Assembly (NCBI GenBank): GCA_047620505.1
Contig: JBLHKS010000313.1
Span: forward strand, 1-6,470
Origin: JBLHKS01 sp047620505
Lineage (GTDB): Bacteria; Verrucomicrobiota; Verrucomicrobiia; Verrucomicrobiales; DEV007
Length of the DNA stretch: 6,470 bases
Reading direction: 5' to 3'
A program made the position numbers and the translations under genes. The notes under the pieces were generated by a model, which was not told the origin of the DNA, searched no databases, and saw nothing but the letters and a program-made list of their open reading frames with translations. Below are positions 1 through 6,298 of the stretch, one piece after another. Each line of letters starts with the position of its first letter. Position 1 is the first letter of the stretch.

Positions 1-36
1 GCGGCGCGGATCTTCCGTAGCTGCGGCTGTAAAACC

Positions 37-64
37 TGTCATCCCGAGCCTGCCGAGGGACCTC
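37..64 (+). repeat. Dispersed 28-bp repeat, copy R1
   Basis: The copy reads TGTCATCCCGAGCCTGCC then GAGGGACCTC. It is the exact reverse complement of copy R2 at 158-185, and it differs from R4 at 6387-6414 by one base (TGCC against TGTC). It lies outside any gene. Four copies in 6.5 kb, all intergenic, point to a REP-like or miniature-element family rather than chance. On the minus strand the unit contains CTCGG twice, 9 bp apart. The function is unknown. Confidence 0.85.
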
Positions 65-157
65 GCGTACGCTTGCTGGCGTCAAATCGCTCCGAAGGCG
101 ATCGAAAACCAAACCGCTTGGATCGCTTTCAGGGCGAATTCAACCAAAGGCGGACTT

Positions 158-185
158 GAGGTCCCTCGGCAGGCTCGGGATGACA
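158..185 (-). repeat. Dispersed 28-bp repeat, copy R2 (inverted)
   Basis: This is a perfect 28/28 reverse complement of R1, separated from it by 93 bp. It lies on the 3' side of the minus-strand paralog gene that ends at 288. A transcript running through from that gene could form a 28-bp stem with R1 around a 93-nt loop. Confidence 0.85.
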
Positions 186-202
186 AACTCGGGTCGACTG
201 GT

Positions 203-228
203 GGTCTCTCGGCAGGCTCGGGATGACA
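203..228 (-). repeat. Dispersed repeat, copy R3 (inverted, slightly diverged)
   Basis: Its 26 bp match R2 in the same orientation with one substitution (GGTCTCTCGG for GGTCCCTCGG). The two outermost bases of the 28-bp unit are not conserved. It begins 17 bp after the end of R2, so R2 and R3 form a short direct tandem. Both copies continue into the shared trinucleotide-like edge GATGACAAA. Confidence 0.8.
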
Positions 229-287
229 AATTCCTCAATCCATTCGATTTTGACCAACGCTGGGGAATTTCGGGATTCGCGGATTCT

Positions 288-1673
288 TCAATCCCCAAAC
301 TGAAGCCACTCGGGTGTCCGCTCGTTCCACCATTTCTTCGCACGCTGCGAAAACGGCGGTTCTCCGGATTTTACGTGGAGTTCGTGCCTCGGCTCTGCGA
401 TGACGACTTCGAAAACCGGAAACGGCGGGAGCCTCGACTGCGATTCGAGAATCTCTCCGATCGTGGTGTCTTCAAAGGTTTGTTCGCCTCCTGCAGGAAT
501 TGAAAGAGGGTAAAACGGTTGGCCGATGATGATGAGTTCAGCCGCTTTGGCCACGAAACTGATAGGGTCCTGGGTCTTCGCTAGAGGAATTCGAACATCG
601 AAAAAATTCTCGAGATTTCGTCCGTTAGGCATATCCGGCAAGCCCGGGATCGTCATCCAGGTCCGTTTCAAATCCGGTAGCCGCACGAGCGTGATTGAGC
701 TTGGATCCGAGTCGAAATTAGTCCCCATGAGCGTCCGCTTCCATTGCTGGCCGCCCGGTCCGACCTGTCTCGTCCCGGTCATTCCGGAGATCTGGAAACC
801 CGACCGCTCAAACCAGCTAACGCGTTTCTGGTGCCCCGGCTTTTTGAAGACCAATCCATAGCGGCACTCGTCGAATTCTCGTTTAGTTAACGCCAAAACC
901 CAATCTGCCACTTCCAGATCGGCCCCAGATGGAACCTGCAGAAGGTTCCGCCGTTGGCTGCGGTTTCCTGATTCATCCCAATGTCTGGCCGTCGCTGTTT
1001 CTTTGTCGGTTTTGAAATTCCAAACGCCAGGCTCCGAAGTGCTCAATTCGTTCAGAATCGGCTCGCCGCAAAGCCACGCGAGCTCCAGCCCGATCGGCGT
1101 GTCATGCCAGATCTGAAGCGGAATCTCGATTCGAGTCCAGTCGCCGATCGTCTGCTGCACCACGCTTCGCCAGTTGCGCTGGCCGACTCGCGCCGTCGTT
1201 CGTTCGTCAAAAACCTGATAAAACCCGACTCTGGCCGAAAACCCGACCGGTCCTTCCGCGCGCACCAGAAGATTCAGCACAGGCGAAATTTCGGTGGCCG
1301 AGATCCTGAGCAAATCCGCATCCGCCAGCAGCTGCTGACTCGCGAGCGGCTCAAGCGTCGCCGGATCCCGCCAAGGCCCCGCTTCAAGACTCGGAACCGT
1401 GAGCGCGATCGCCTCGATTTTGACGCTCGACTCGTTGCCTAGATTGAAAACTCCGCCCTGCGGCCTTGGATCGCCTGCCGCCGTTCCGTAGCCGCGCCGG
1501 ATAGGCGGTCTGTCCGGAGAAATCGCGCGGATCAGCTCGACCGAATCCCGCTTAGCAACTGGAGAGCTGAACCACGCCGCACCGCGCATCGCAAGCCAGC
1601 TCATGATCGCCGCTGTGGCGAGCACGAGGACGACACCGAGCCGAGTCCAGAATTTCGTGCGTTTCGACTTCAT
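288..1673 (-). CDS. Membrane-anchored hypothetical protein, paralog A
   Basis: I do not recognise this 461-residue protein. It opens with a basic tail (MKSKRTK) and a hydrophobic segment at about residues 11-29, which suggests an uncleaved signal anchor with the body outside the cytoplasm. It aligns end to end with the upstream neighbour B. Shared blocks are WTR (179-181), IWHDTP (188-193), W200-x-C202-G-x-P205, LPDMPNGR (345-352), FDVRIP (358-363), PPFPVFEV (416-423) and the tail WWNERTPEWLQF (448-459). C202 is conserved between the paralogs, while C270 is not. The ATG overlaps the stop of B as ATGA, so translation is probably coupled. The Shine-Dalgarno is poor (GAGAG 3-7 nt upstream). No catalytic motif is evident, and no terminator is clear between its stop and the repeats at 203-228. 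That the gene is real is well supported by the paralog alignment. Its function is unknown. Confidence 0.85.
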   Translation of the reverse strand: MKSKRTKFWTRLGVVLVLATAAIMSWLAMRGAAWFSSPVAKRDSVELIRAISPDRPPIRRGYGTAAGDPRPQGGVFNLGNESSVKIEAIALTVPSLEAGPWRDPATLEPLASQQLLADADLLRISATEISPVLNLLVRAEGPVGFSARVGFYQVFDERTTARVGQRNWRSVVQQTIGDWTRIEIPLQIWHDTPIGLELAWLCGEPILNELSTSEPGVWNFKTDKETATARHWDESGNRSQRRNLLQVPSGADLEVADWVLALTKREFDECRYGLVFKKPGHQKRVSWFERSGFQISGMTGTRQVGPGGQQWKRTLMGTNFDSDPSSITLVRLPDLKRTWMTIPGLPDMPNGRNLENFFDVRIPLAKTQDPISFVAKAAELIIIGQPFYPLSIPAGGEQTFEDTTIGEILESQSRLPPFPVFEVVIAEPRHELHVKSGEPPFSQRAKKWWNERTPEWLQFGD

Positions 1674-3112
1674 GGGCTCTCATCGAACTGAATCCATTCC
1701 GGCGTCCGCTCGTTCCACCAGGATTTCATGCGCTCCCATCGTGTTTGCTCGCCAACCTCGATCACAAGATTGTGATTTTCGTGGTCAACGCGGAACCTGG
1801 GAAACGGCGGAGACTCCGACAGCTTTATGAGAATCTCGCTCACCGTCATGTCTTCCAAAAGGCTGCTCGATTCATGTCGCATCGTTCTCATCAGGTCGTA
1901 AGCGGGATGCGCGCGCGACAGCGGAGTCGCCGTCGTTATTTCCAACTCAACCGCGCGGCCCGCCGCATACAGCTCGTTGTAAGACTCCAGGTAAGGAATT
2001 CGCGCATCGAAAAGGTTCGCCAAGTCGCGACCGTTCGGCATCCCTGGCAGTCGATCGATCCTGATCCGCGTCGGAGTCATTTCCGGCAGATGAACCAGCC
2101 TCATCGAAGTCGGTTCCTCCGAAAAATCGGTCCGGAAATGATACAGTCCATTAAGGCCACTGGTCGGCGTGAACCAGGACGTCTTCATTCGCGAAGAATC
2201 GCGGGAATCGGGCAACTGCAGGCCCCAACTTTTGGGATCCTGCGCGTCCAACAGCTCAATCTGGCTCAGCCAGGCACCCGGCTGCATGTAGTGAGTCATC
2301 GAGCCGATCTCGATCGTCGGAACCATCTCATTTCCGTCCGTTTCCTCTCCAGTTACAATCTCCTTAATGCGATGCGGATCGATCACGCTCGCCTTGGTCG
2401 CATCCGAATTCGTTTCCCAGTAGCCAGCCTTTTTCTCATGCAGCTCAGCCACTTTCGGCATGCCGCACCGCCAAACGATTCCCAGGTCAACTGGCGTGTC
2501 GTGCCAGATTCCGAGCGAAAAGCCGAGCCGCGTCCACTCATCGAGGTTGCTCTCGCTGAAAGTCGGGAAGTGAGTCCCTTCGTAGGAAATTTCCGCGTGC
2601 GTCCGCGCATCGAACGCATTGGCCGAGGCCGCATGCGCGGTGAAGCCCGGAGCTCCGCTTGAGCGCAGAAGCAGCGTCAAAACCGGCGATTCTTTCGACG
2701 AAAACGGGGTGAACGGCGAGAGCGGACCATCGTCCAATTCACCCGAGCCCATCTCCAGCAGCTGCTCACGAGTGATCTCCTCAAAACTCCTCGGATCCAG
2801 CCAACGTCCAGGTTTGACCGCGCCTGGTTGAACGATCGAAATCGCGACCACTTCGATCTGATTTCCGTGGCCGAGATCAAAAACAAGGTCCTTGTCGGGT
2901 TCTGGAAAATCCTCAAACGGCCTCAGCCCGCCGCGCCAAATCCCAGCCTCAAAAACCATCACCATCGTTCGCGGATCCGGGTCCGGCTCCATCGCCGTTG
3001 CCGATCGAAACCAGGGAGTCGAGCTCGATTCCAGCCATCCCAGAATCCCTGCGCCGAACAGCAGCGCCAGAACGATCAAAATCAGAAGAACGCGTCTTTT
3101 TCGGGATTTCAT
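1670..3112 (-). CDS. Membrane-anchored hypothetical protein, paralog B
   Basis: This 480-residue protein is homologous along its length to paralog A, which follows it. I chose the ATG at 3112 because it gives MKSRKRR, matching MKSKRTK of A. A TTG three codons upstream is also open but breaks that match. A hydrophobic segment at about residues 8-26 follows the basic start, so a signal anchor with an extracytoplasmic body is likely. Conserved blocks are WTR (193-195), IWHDTP (202-207), W214-x-C216-G-x-P219, LPGMPNGR (355-362), FDARIP (368-373), PPFPRFRV (435-442) and WWNERTPEWIQF (465-476). The Cys at 216 is its only cysteine, which argues against an intramolecular disulfide. No Shine-Dalgarno is visible before the ATG. 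Its stop overlaps the start of A by 4 bp, so the two form an operon. Residues 39-48 are Asp/Pro-rich and have no counterpart in A. I do not recognise the family. Confidence 0.85.
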   Translation of the reverse strand: MKSRKRRVLLILIVLALLFGAGILGWLESSSTPWFRSATAMEPDPDPRTMVMVFEAGIWRGGLRPFEDFPEPDKDLVFDLGHGNQIEVVAISIVQPGAVKPGRWLDPRSFEEITREQLLEMGSGELDDGPLSPFTPFSSKESPVLTLLLRSSGAPGFTAHAASANAFDARTHAEISYEGTHFPTFSESNLDEWTRLGFSLGIWHDTPVDLGIVWRCGMPKVAELHEKKAGYWETNSDATKASVIDPHRIKEIVTGEETDGNEMVPTIEIGSMTHYMQPGAWLSQIELLDAQDPKSWGLQLPDSRDSSRMKTSWFTPTSGLNGLYHFRTDFSEEPTSMRLVHLPEMTPTRIRIDRLPGMPNGRDLANLFDARIPYLESYNELYAAGRAVELEITTATPLSRAHPAYDLMRTMRHESSSLLEDMTVSEILIKLSESPPFPRFRVDHENHNLVIEVGEQTRWERMKSWWNERTPEWIQFDESP

Positions 3113-3127
3113 GATGAGCAAATCGAA

Positions 3128-3169
3128 TCAGAAGTTAAGCCATTTCGGCGTCCGCGCATTCCATCCGTC
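3128..3169 (-). pseudogene. C-terminal remnant of a third paralog
   Basis: On the minus strand, 15 bp upstream of the ATG of paralog B, this stretch reads D-G-W-N-A-R-T-P-K-W-L-N-F followed by TGA. It matches the tail WNERTP-E-W-[LI]-Q-F of A and B at 7-8 of 11 residues. By hand alignment, 27 of 33 bases agree with B and 24 of 33 with A. A and B themselves agree at 28 of 33. An in-frame TAG at 3176-3178 closes the frame just upstream, so no intact gene can end here. The most likely reading is that a third tandem copy was deleted except for its last codons. A weaker alternative is partial duplication of the tail-plus-start junction. Stop-to-start spacing to B is 15 bp, similar in layout to the tight B-A junction. 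Confidence 0.65.
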
Positions 3170-3262
3170 GCCACACTAAGTCTAACCCGCTTGCGCGAAT
3201 CGGAACGACCAATTTTCAATCAAACTTGCGACACCGCCCGCGCCCGATACCGTGCCGCGCTC
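3170..3262. other. Divergent intergenic region between paralog B and lpxI
   Basis: These 93 bp must hold the lpxI start signals on the plus strand, and possibly those of paralog B on the minus strand. I find no convincing -35/-10 pair in either direction. TTGCGA with ATACCG 15 bp downstream (about 3224-3250) is the nearest plus-strand match and is poor. There is no Shine-Dalgarno within 20 bp of the lpxI ATG. Confidence 0.4.
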
Positions 3263-4081
3263 ATGACTGAAGTTTACCCAGCCGTCGGGATGATTTCCGG
3301 AAACGGAGTCTACCCAGCGATGTTTGCCAAATCCGCCCGCGAAGCCGGAGTCGGCCGCCTCGTTGCCGCTGCGTTCAAAAATGAGACCGAACCCGCGCTC
3401 GAAGAAATGGTGGACGTGTTAGGCTGGTTTCGTGTCGGGCAGCTCAACAAAATGATCAAATTCTTCAAAAAGAACGAGATCGAAAAAGCCATCATGGTCG
3501 GTCAGATCGCGCCCTCGAATCTTTTCCAGCTTCGTCCGGATTTCCGGATCATCGCCCTGCTCGCCAGGCTCAAAACTCGCAACGCCGAAACGATCTTCGG
3601 CGGCATCGCAGACGAAATGGCGAAGGACGGGATCGAGCTGATTCTCGCGACGAGCTATCTCGACGACTTCCTCGCGCCCGAAGGCCATATCTGCGGCCCG
3701 AAACTCAAGGACCAGCAGCTGCTGGATTCTGATTTCGGTTACGGCATCGCCAAAGAGGTCAGCCGCCTCGACATCGGTCAGACCGTCGTCGTAAAAAACG
3801 GCACGGTCCTCGCCGTCGAAGCTTTCGAAGGAACGAACGAAGCGATCAAGCGCGGCGGCAAGCTCGGCAAAGGCAAGGCGATGCTCGTCAAAGTCTCCAA
3901 GCCGAATCAGGACCTGCGTTTTGACGTCCCCTGCATCGGCCCCGCGACCATCGAGACCGCCAAAGAAGCCGGCGTAACCGCGATTGTCGTCGAAGCCGGA
4001 AAAACTCTGATGCTCGACCGTGAGCGTGTGGTCGAGCTTTGTAGGAAGACCAAAATCTCGGTGTTCGGCAAGACCGATTAA
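3263..4081 (+). CDS. lpxI: UDP-2,3-diacylglucosamine pyrophosphatase LpxI
   Basis: LpxI hydrolyses UDP-2,3-diacylglucosamine to lipid X and UMP in lipid A synthesis, at the cytoplasmic face of the inner membrane. It replaces LpxH in many bacteria. The 272-residue product has the usual family length. Visible family landmarks are the N-terminal GMISGNGVYP (9-18), VGQIAP (79-84), the D-x-GQTVVVKNGTVLAVEAFEGTN block (170-192), KPNQDLRFDVPCIGP (213-227) and the closing VVEAGKTLML (242-251). I chose ATG 3263 because the family begins a few residues before that first Gly-rich motif. The frame stays open upstream to 2828, but that part is antisense to paralog B. Position 192 is Asn where I recall the family having Asp (EGTD). 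No Shine-Dalgarno is visible. Its TAA shares TTAA with the stop of convergent dprA. Its presence implies an LPS-bearing outer membrane. Confidence 0.93.
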   Translation: MTEVYPAVGMISGNGVYPAMFAKSAREAGVGRLVAAAFKNETEPALEEMVDVLGWFRVGQLNKMIKFFKKNEIEKAIMVGQIAPSNLFQLRPDFRIIALLARLKTRNAETIFGGIADEMAKDGIELILATSYLDDFLAPEGHICGPKLKDQQLLDSDFGYGIAKEVSRLDIGQTVVVKNGTVLAVEAFEGTNEAIKRGGKLGKGKAMLVKVSKPNQDLRFDVPCIGPATIETAKEAGVTAIVVEAGKTLMLDRERVVELCRKTKISVFGKTD

Positions 4082-5172
4082 AACTGGCTCTCGAATCGAT
4101 TGCCCGGCATTTGCCGGACGATTCGCCGCATCTCCAAACGCAGGAGATTTGCAGAAACCGCTGAAGACGGCAGGCCGGTCTTGGCGATGATCTCATCCAC
4201 GGTTAGCGAGCCGGCCGCGAGCGCTTCGTGGATCGTTTTCTCGTCGCCTGACAGCTGGACGACGGGCTTGGTTTCCTCGGGAGCGGCCGAGGTCTGCGGC
4301 AGTTCTTCGCTTAGCTCAGACAGCACATCTTCAACCTTCGTCACCATTTTGGCTCCTTCTTGAATCAACGAGTTTGGCCCAGCGGATCCCGGACGGTCGA
4401 TCTGGCCCGGAACGGCGAAAACCTGCCGATTCTGGTCAAGCGCGATGCTCGCTGTGATCAGCGATCCGCTTCTGCGAGCGCCCTCGATTACGAGCACGCC
4501 GTAGCTCAGCCCGCTGATCACGTGATTGCGAATCGGAAACGTCTTCCGGTCCGGAGTTCTGTCCATTGGGAACTGGGAAACGATCGCGCCGGAGCCCGAG
4601 TCGACGATGCGTCGCGCGAGCTTCCGATTTTCCGGTGGCGCGATGTGATTCAGGCCGCTTCCGAGTACCGCGATCGTCCGGCCGTTCGCAGCGAGCGCGG
4701 CTTCGTGAGCGACCGCGTCGATCCCGCGCGCCAGGCCGCTGACCACCGTGTAGCCGGCTTGTGCCAGCTGAAAACCCAGCTTCTGCGCGCACTGCCTGCC
4801 GTAGTTGCTCAGACTCCGCGTTCCGACGATGGAAATCGCGTGCCGATCCTGTTTGGTCAGGTTTCCGAGGACGTAAAGCAGGTGTGGGAGGTGCGAATGT
4901 TCGTTGAGCAGGGTAGGGAAGTTGTCGTCTTCACAGTTAACGAGTTTGACTCCCCTCGATTCGATATGGCCGAGCTCGGCGTCGAGATCGATCACGTTTT
5001 GCCAACCCGAAATCGAGTTGGCGTGCTCCTCGCCGACGCAGGTTTTCAGCGCCTGAGCTGAGGCTGCCAGCGCTCTCTCCGCGCTGCCAAAGCGCTCGAT
5101 CAGACGGCGGACCGACACGGCTCCGACGCCGGGGAGCAAGTTCAGAACGACATGAGCGGTTTCGTTATCCAC
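4078..5172 (-). CDS. dprA: DNA-processing protein DprA (Smf)
   Basis: DprA binds incoming single-stranded DNA in the cytoplasm and loads RecA onto it during natural transformation. The 364-residue product has three parts. An N-terminal helix-hairpin-helix-like region contains NLLPGVGAVS (11-20). The Rossmann-like core follows, with SIVGTRSLSNYGR (114-126), SGLARGIDAVAHEAA (145-159), the PPENRKLA block (179-186), FPIRNHVISGLS (212-223), IEGARRSGSLITA (229-241) and FAVPG (252-256). A C-terminal winged-helix-like segment (DML1-type) spans about 308-361. The start is GTG, chosen because DprA proteins begin a few residues before the first hairpin; its Shine-Dalgarno is weak. Only 26 bp separate it from the aroB stop, so cotranscription is likely. 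H217 stands where Arg is usual (FPxRNR), and GPN (265-267) replaces the usual GSN. Both are mild changes, and the protein looks intact. Confidence 0.96.
   Translation of the reverse strand: MDNETAHVVLNLLPGVGAVSVRRLIERFGSAERALAASAQALKTCVGEEHANSISGWQNVIDLDAELGHIESRGVKLVNCEDDNFPTLLNEHSHLPHLLYVLGNLTKQDRHAISIVGTRSLSNYGRQCAQKLGFQLAQAGYTVVSGLARGIDAVAHEAALAANGRTIAVLGSGLNHIAPPENRKLARRIVDSGSGAIVSQFPMDRTPDRKTFPIRNHVISGLSYGVLVIEGARRSGSLITASIALDQNRQVFAVPGQIDRPGSAGPNSLIQEGAKMVTKVEDVLSELSEELPQTSAAPEETKPVVQLSGDEKTIHEALAAGSLTVDEIIAKTGLPSSAVSANLLRLEMRRIVRQMPGNRFESQF
4092..4125. other. Two-part hairpin just past the lpxI stop, inside dprA
   Basis: The outer arms CGAATCG (4092-4098) and CGATTCG (4119-4125) are perfect complements. 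The inner arms CCGGC (4104-4108) and GCCGG (4113-4117) close an ATTT loop. The two stems are separated by an asymmetric internal loop of 5 and 1 nt. The structure starts 11 bp after the lpxI stop and lies in the last codons of dprA. It could define the lpxI mRNA 3' end, but it has no T-tract, so a standard intrinsic terminator is not supported. It may be chance. Confidence 0.35.
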
Positions 5173-5198
5173 GGGCTGAGGATTCCCGTAATCGCTTC

Positions 5199-6284
5199 CT
5201 AGACTAAAATCAACCGCTCGACTTCGCGCTCGATATCCGCCTGGCTGACCTCTTCGCTGACAAACGCATCACCTAGCTCTCGCAGAAGCACAAAACGGAT
5301 TCGGCCTTCCTCGAATTTCTTGTCGCGGCTGAGCAGATTGAGCACGTTGGCGGCGTTGATCGCGTTGCTGACGTTCTGAGGTAGGTCAAACGCCGCCAGC
5401 AGCTGCTGAACCCGTTCCGACTGATCCGTCGGCAGGCCCGAGATCCGCTCGGAAAGCCGCAACGCCGCCATCAATCCGATGCTGACCGCCTCACCGTGGA
5501 GCAGCTGGCCGTAGCCCGCCGCGCCTTCGAAGCCGTGCCCGATCGTGTGGCCAAAATTCAACAAAGCGCGGACCCCGCTCGTCTCCTTTTCGTCTTCCTC
5601 GACGACACGCGCTTTGATCGCGACATTTCGAGCGATCAGAGGGACGAGCCCATCACGGTTGTCCGGTCCCTGAGCTTCGATCAGGTCGAACATCGCCGAA
5701 TCGCGGATCGCCGCGTGCTTGATGACCTCGGCAAATCCCTCGCGGTACTCCCGGTTCGGCATCGTCTTCAACGTGTCGACATCGGCGATCACGAGGCTCG
5801 GCTGATGAAACGCGCCGATCAGATTTTTGCCCTCAGGCGCGTTCACTCCAGTCTTTCCGCCGACCGAACTGTCGACCAGGCTGACCACGGTGGTAGGAAT
5901 CTGAACGAACGGCACGCCGCGATTCAAAATTGCCGCGCAGAACCCCGCCAGATCGCCGATCACGCCGCCGCCAAGCGCGACGACGAATGATTTCCGGTCG
6001 AGCCCAGCCCGTAGCAGCTGCCGGCAGACGTCCTCGGCAACGTTCATTGATTTCGACGCTTCGCCAGCTGGAATGGTAACGATTGATGTGTGAATTCCGG
6101 CTTCCTTCAGCGAATTCTCGACCGTTTCCAGAAACAGCGGCCCGACGTTCGAATCCGTCACGATCGCGCAGCGTTTTCCGAGGCCGAGCTTCGCGACGAA
6201 CTCGCCAGTCGAAGCCAGCAGCTGCTCGCCGACGATCACATCGTAGGCGCGGTTTCCGAGATCAACATGGACGGTCTGGTTCAT
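5199..6284 (-). CDS. aroB: 3-dehydroquinate synthase AroB
   Basis: AroB converts DAHP to 3-dehydroquinate and phosphate, the second step of the shikimate pathway, in the cytoplasm using NAD+ and a divalent metal. The 361-residue product is the normal family length. Landmarks are PAGEASKS (72-79), the NAD-binding ALGGGVIGDLAGF (103-115), IPTTVVSLVDSSVGGKTGVN (129-148) with K144, and K153 in EGKNLIGAFHQP. The metal ligands by homology are E186 (AEVIKH), H246 (NFGHTIGH) and H263 (LHGEAV). I chose ATG 6284 because GGAGAG lies 8 nt upstream and MNQTVHVDLG fits the family N-terminus. A TTG start at 6347 would add 21 residues with no family support. dprA follows after 26 bp, and no shikimate-pathway neighbour is visible. 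All key residues are present. Confidence 0.97.
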   Translation of the reverse strand: MNQTVHVDLGNRAYDVIVGEQLLASTGEFVAKLGLGKRCAIVTDSNVGPLFLETVENSLKEAGIHTSIVTIPAGEASKSMNVAEDVCRQLLRAGLDRKSFVVALGGGVIGDLAGFCAAILNRGVPFVQIPTTVVSLVDSSVGGKTGVNAPEGKNLIGAFHQPSLVIADVDTLKTMPNREYREGFAEVIKHAAIRDSAMFDLIEAQGPDNRDGLVPLIARNVAIKARVVEEDEKETSGVRALLNFGHTIGHGFEGAAGYGQLLHGEAVSIGLMAALRLSERISGLPTDQSERVQQLLAAFDLPQNVSNAINAANVLNLLSRDKKFEEGRIRFVLLRELGDAFVSEEVSQADIEREVERLILV

Positions 6285-6292
6285 CGGCGAAT

Positions 6293-6298
6293 CTCTCC
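6293..6298 (-). promoter_or_regulatory. Ribosome binding site of aroB
   Basis: On the minus strand GGAGAG sits 8 nt before the ATG at 6284. It is the only good Shine-Dalgarno among the genes here, and it decides the aroB start against the upstream in-frame TTG at 6347. Confidence 0.7.

Larger units (their letters stand above)
37..185. repeat. Inverted-repeat pair R1/R2 enclosing 93 bp
   Basis: Perfect 28-bp inverted termini enclose 93 bp that has no convincing gene. The interior starts with the palindrome GCGTACGC (65-72) and has a small hairpin, ATCGC (86-90) with GCGAT (98-102). The shape resembles a miniature inverted-repeat element or a REP doublet (BIME-like). I see no clear target-site duplication: the flanks share only a few A/C bases. 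It could also be two independent repeat insertions in opposite orientation. Apart from R3, the rest of the gene-free stretch 1-287 shows nothing I can interpret. Confidence 0.5.

Noticed and set aside
37..228. CRISPR array
   Set aside because: The three repeats are not all in one orientation, their spacing is irregular (93 and 17 bp), and no cas gene is near.
420..480. Resemblance of the DxTxxEIL...PPFPxFxV segment of A and B to a secretin/TonB short N-terminal (STN-like) domain
   Set aside because: Only the hydrophobic rhythm is similar, it sits at the C-terminus instead of the N-terminus, and no diagnostic residue is shared. A profile search would be needed.
638..659. Second partial repeat-like match inside paralog A
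   Set aside because: It codes for the conserved LPDMPNGR neighbourhood, and the corresponding site in paralog B does not resemble the repeat.
1745..2662. Long open frames antisense to the paralogs and to dprA/aroB
   Set aside because: They are Arg/Ser/Pro-rich, show no recognisable motif, and mirror real genes whose paralogy or family match is clear.
2828..3262. Long N-terminal extension of the lpxI reading frame (about 145 codons)
   Set aside because: It is antisense to paralog B, rich in Arg/Pro/Ser/Asn with no family match, and LpxI proteins begin at the GMISGNG-type motif just after ATG 3263.
5427..5447. Partial match to the dispersed repeat (CGTCGGCAGGCCCGAGAT) inside aroB
   Set aside because: It has several mismatches and encodes ordinary AroB residues around SGLPTDQS, so it is most likely chance in GC-rich coding sequence.
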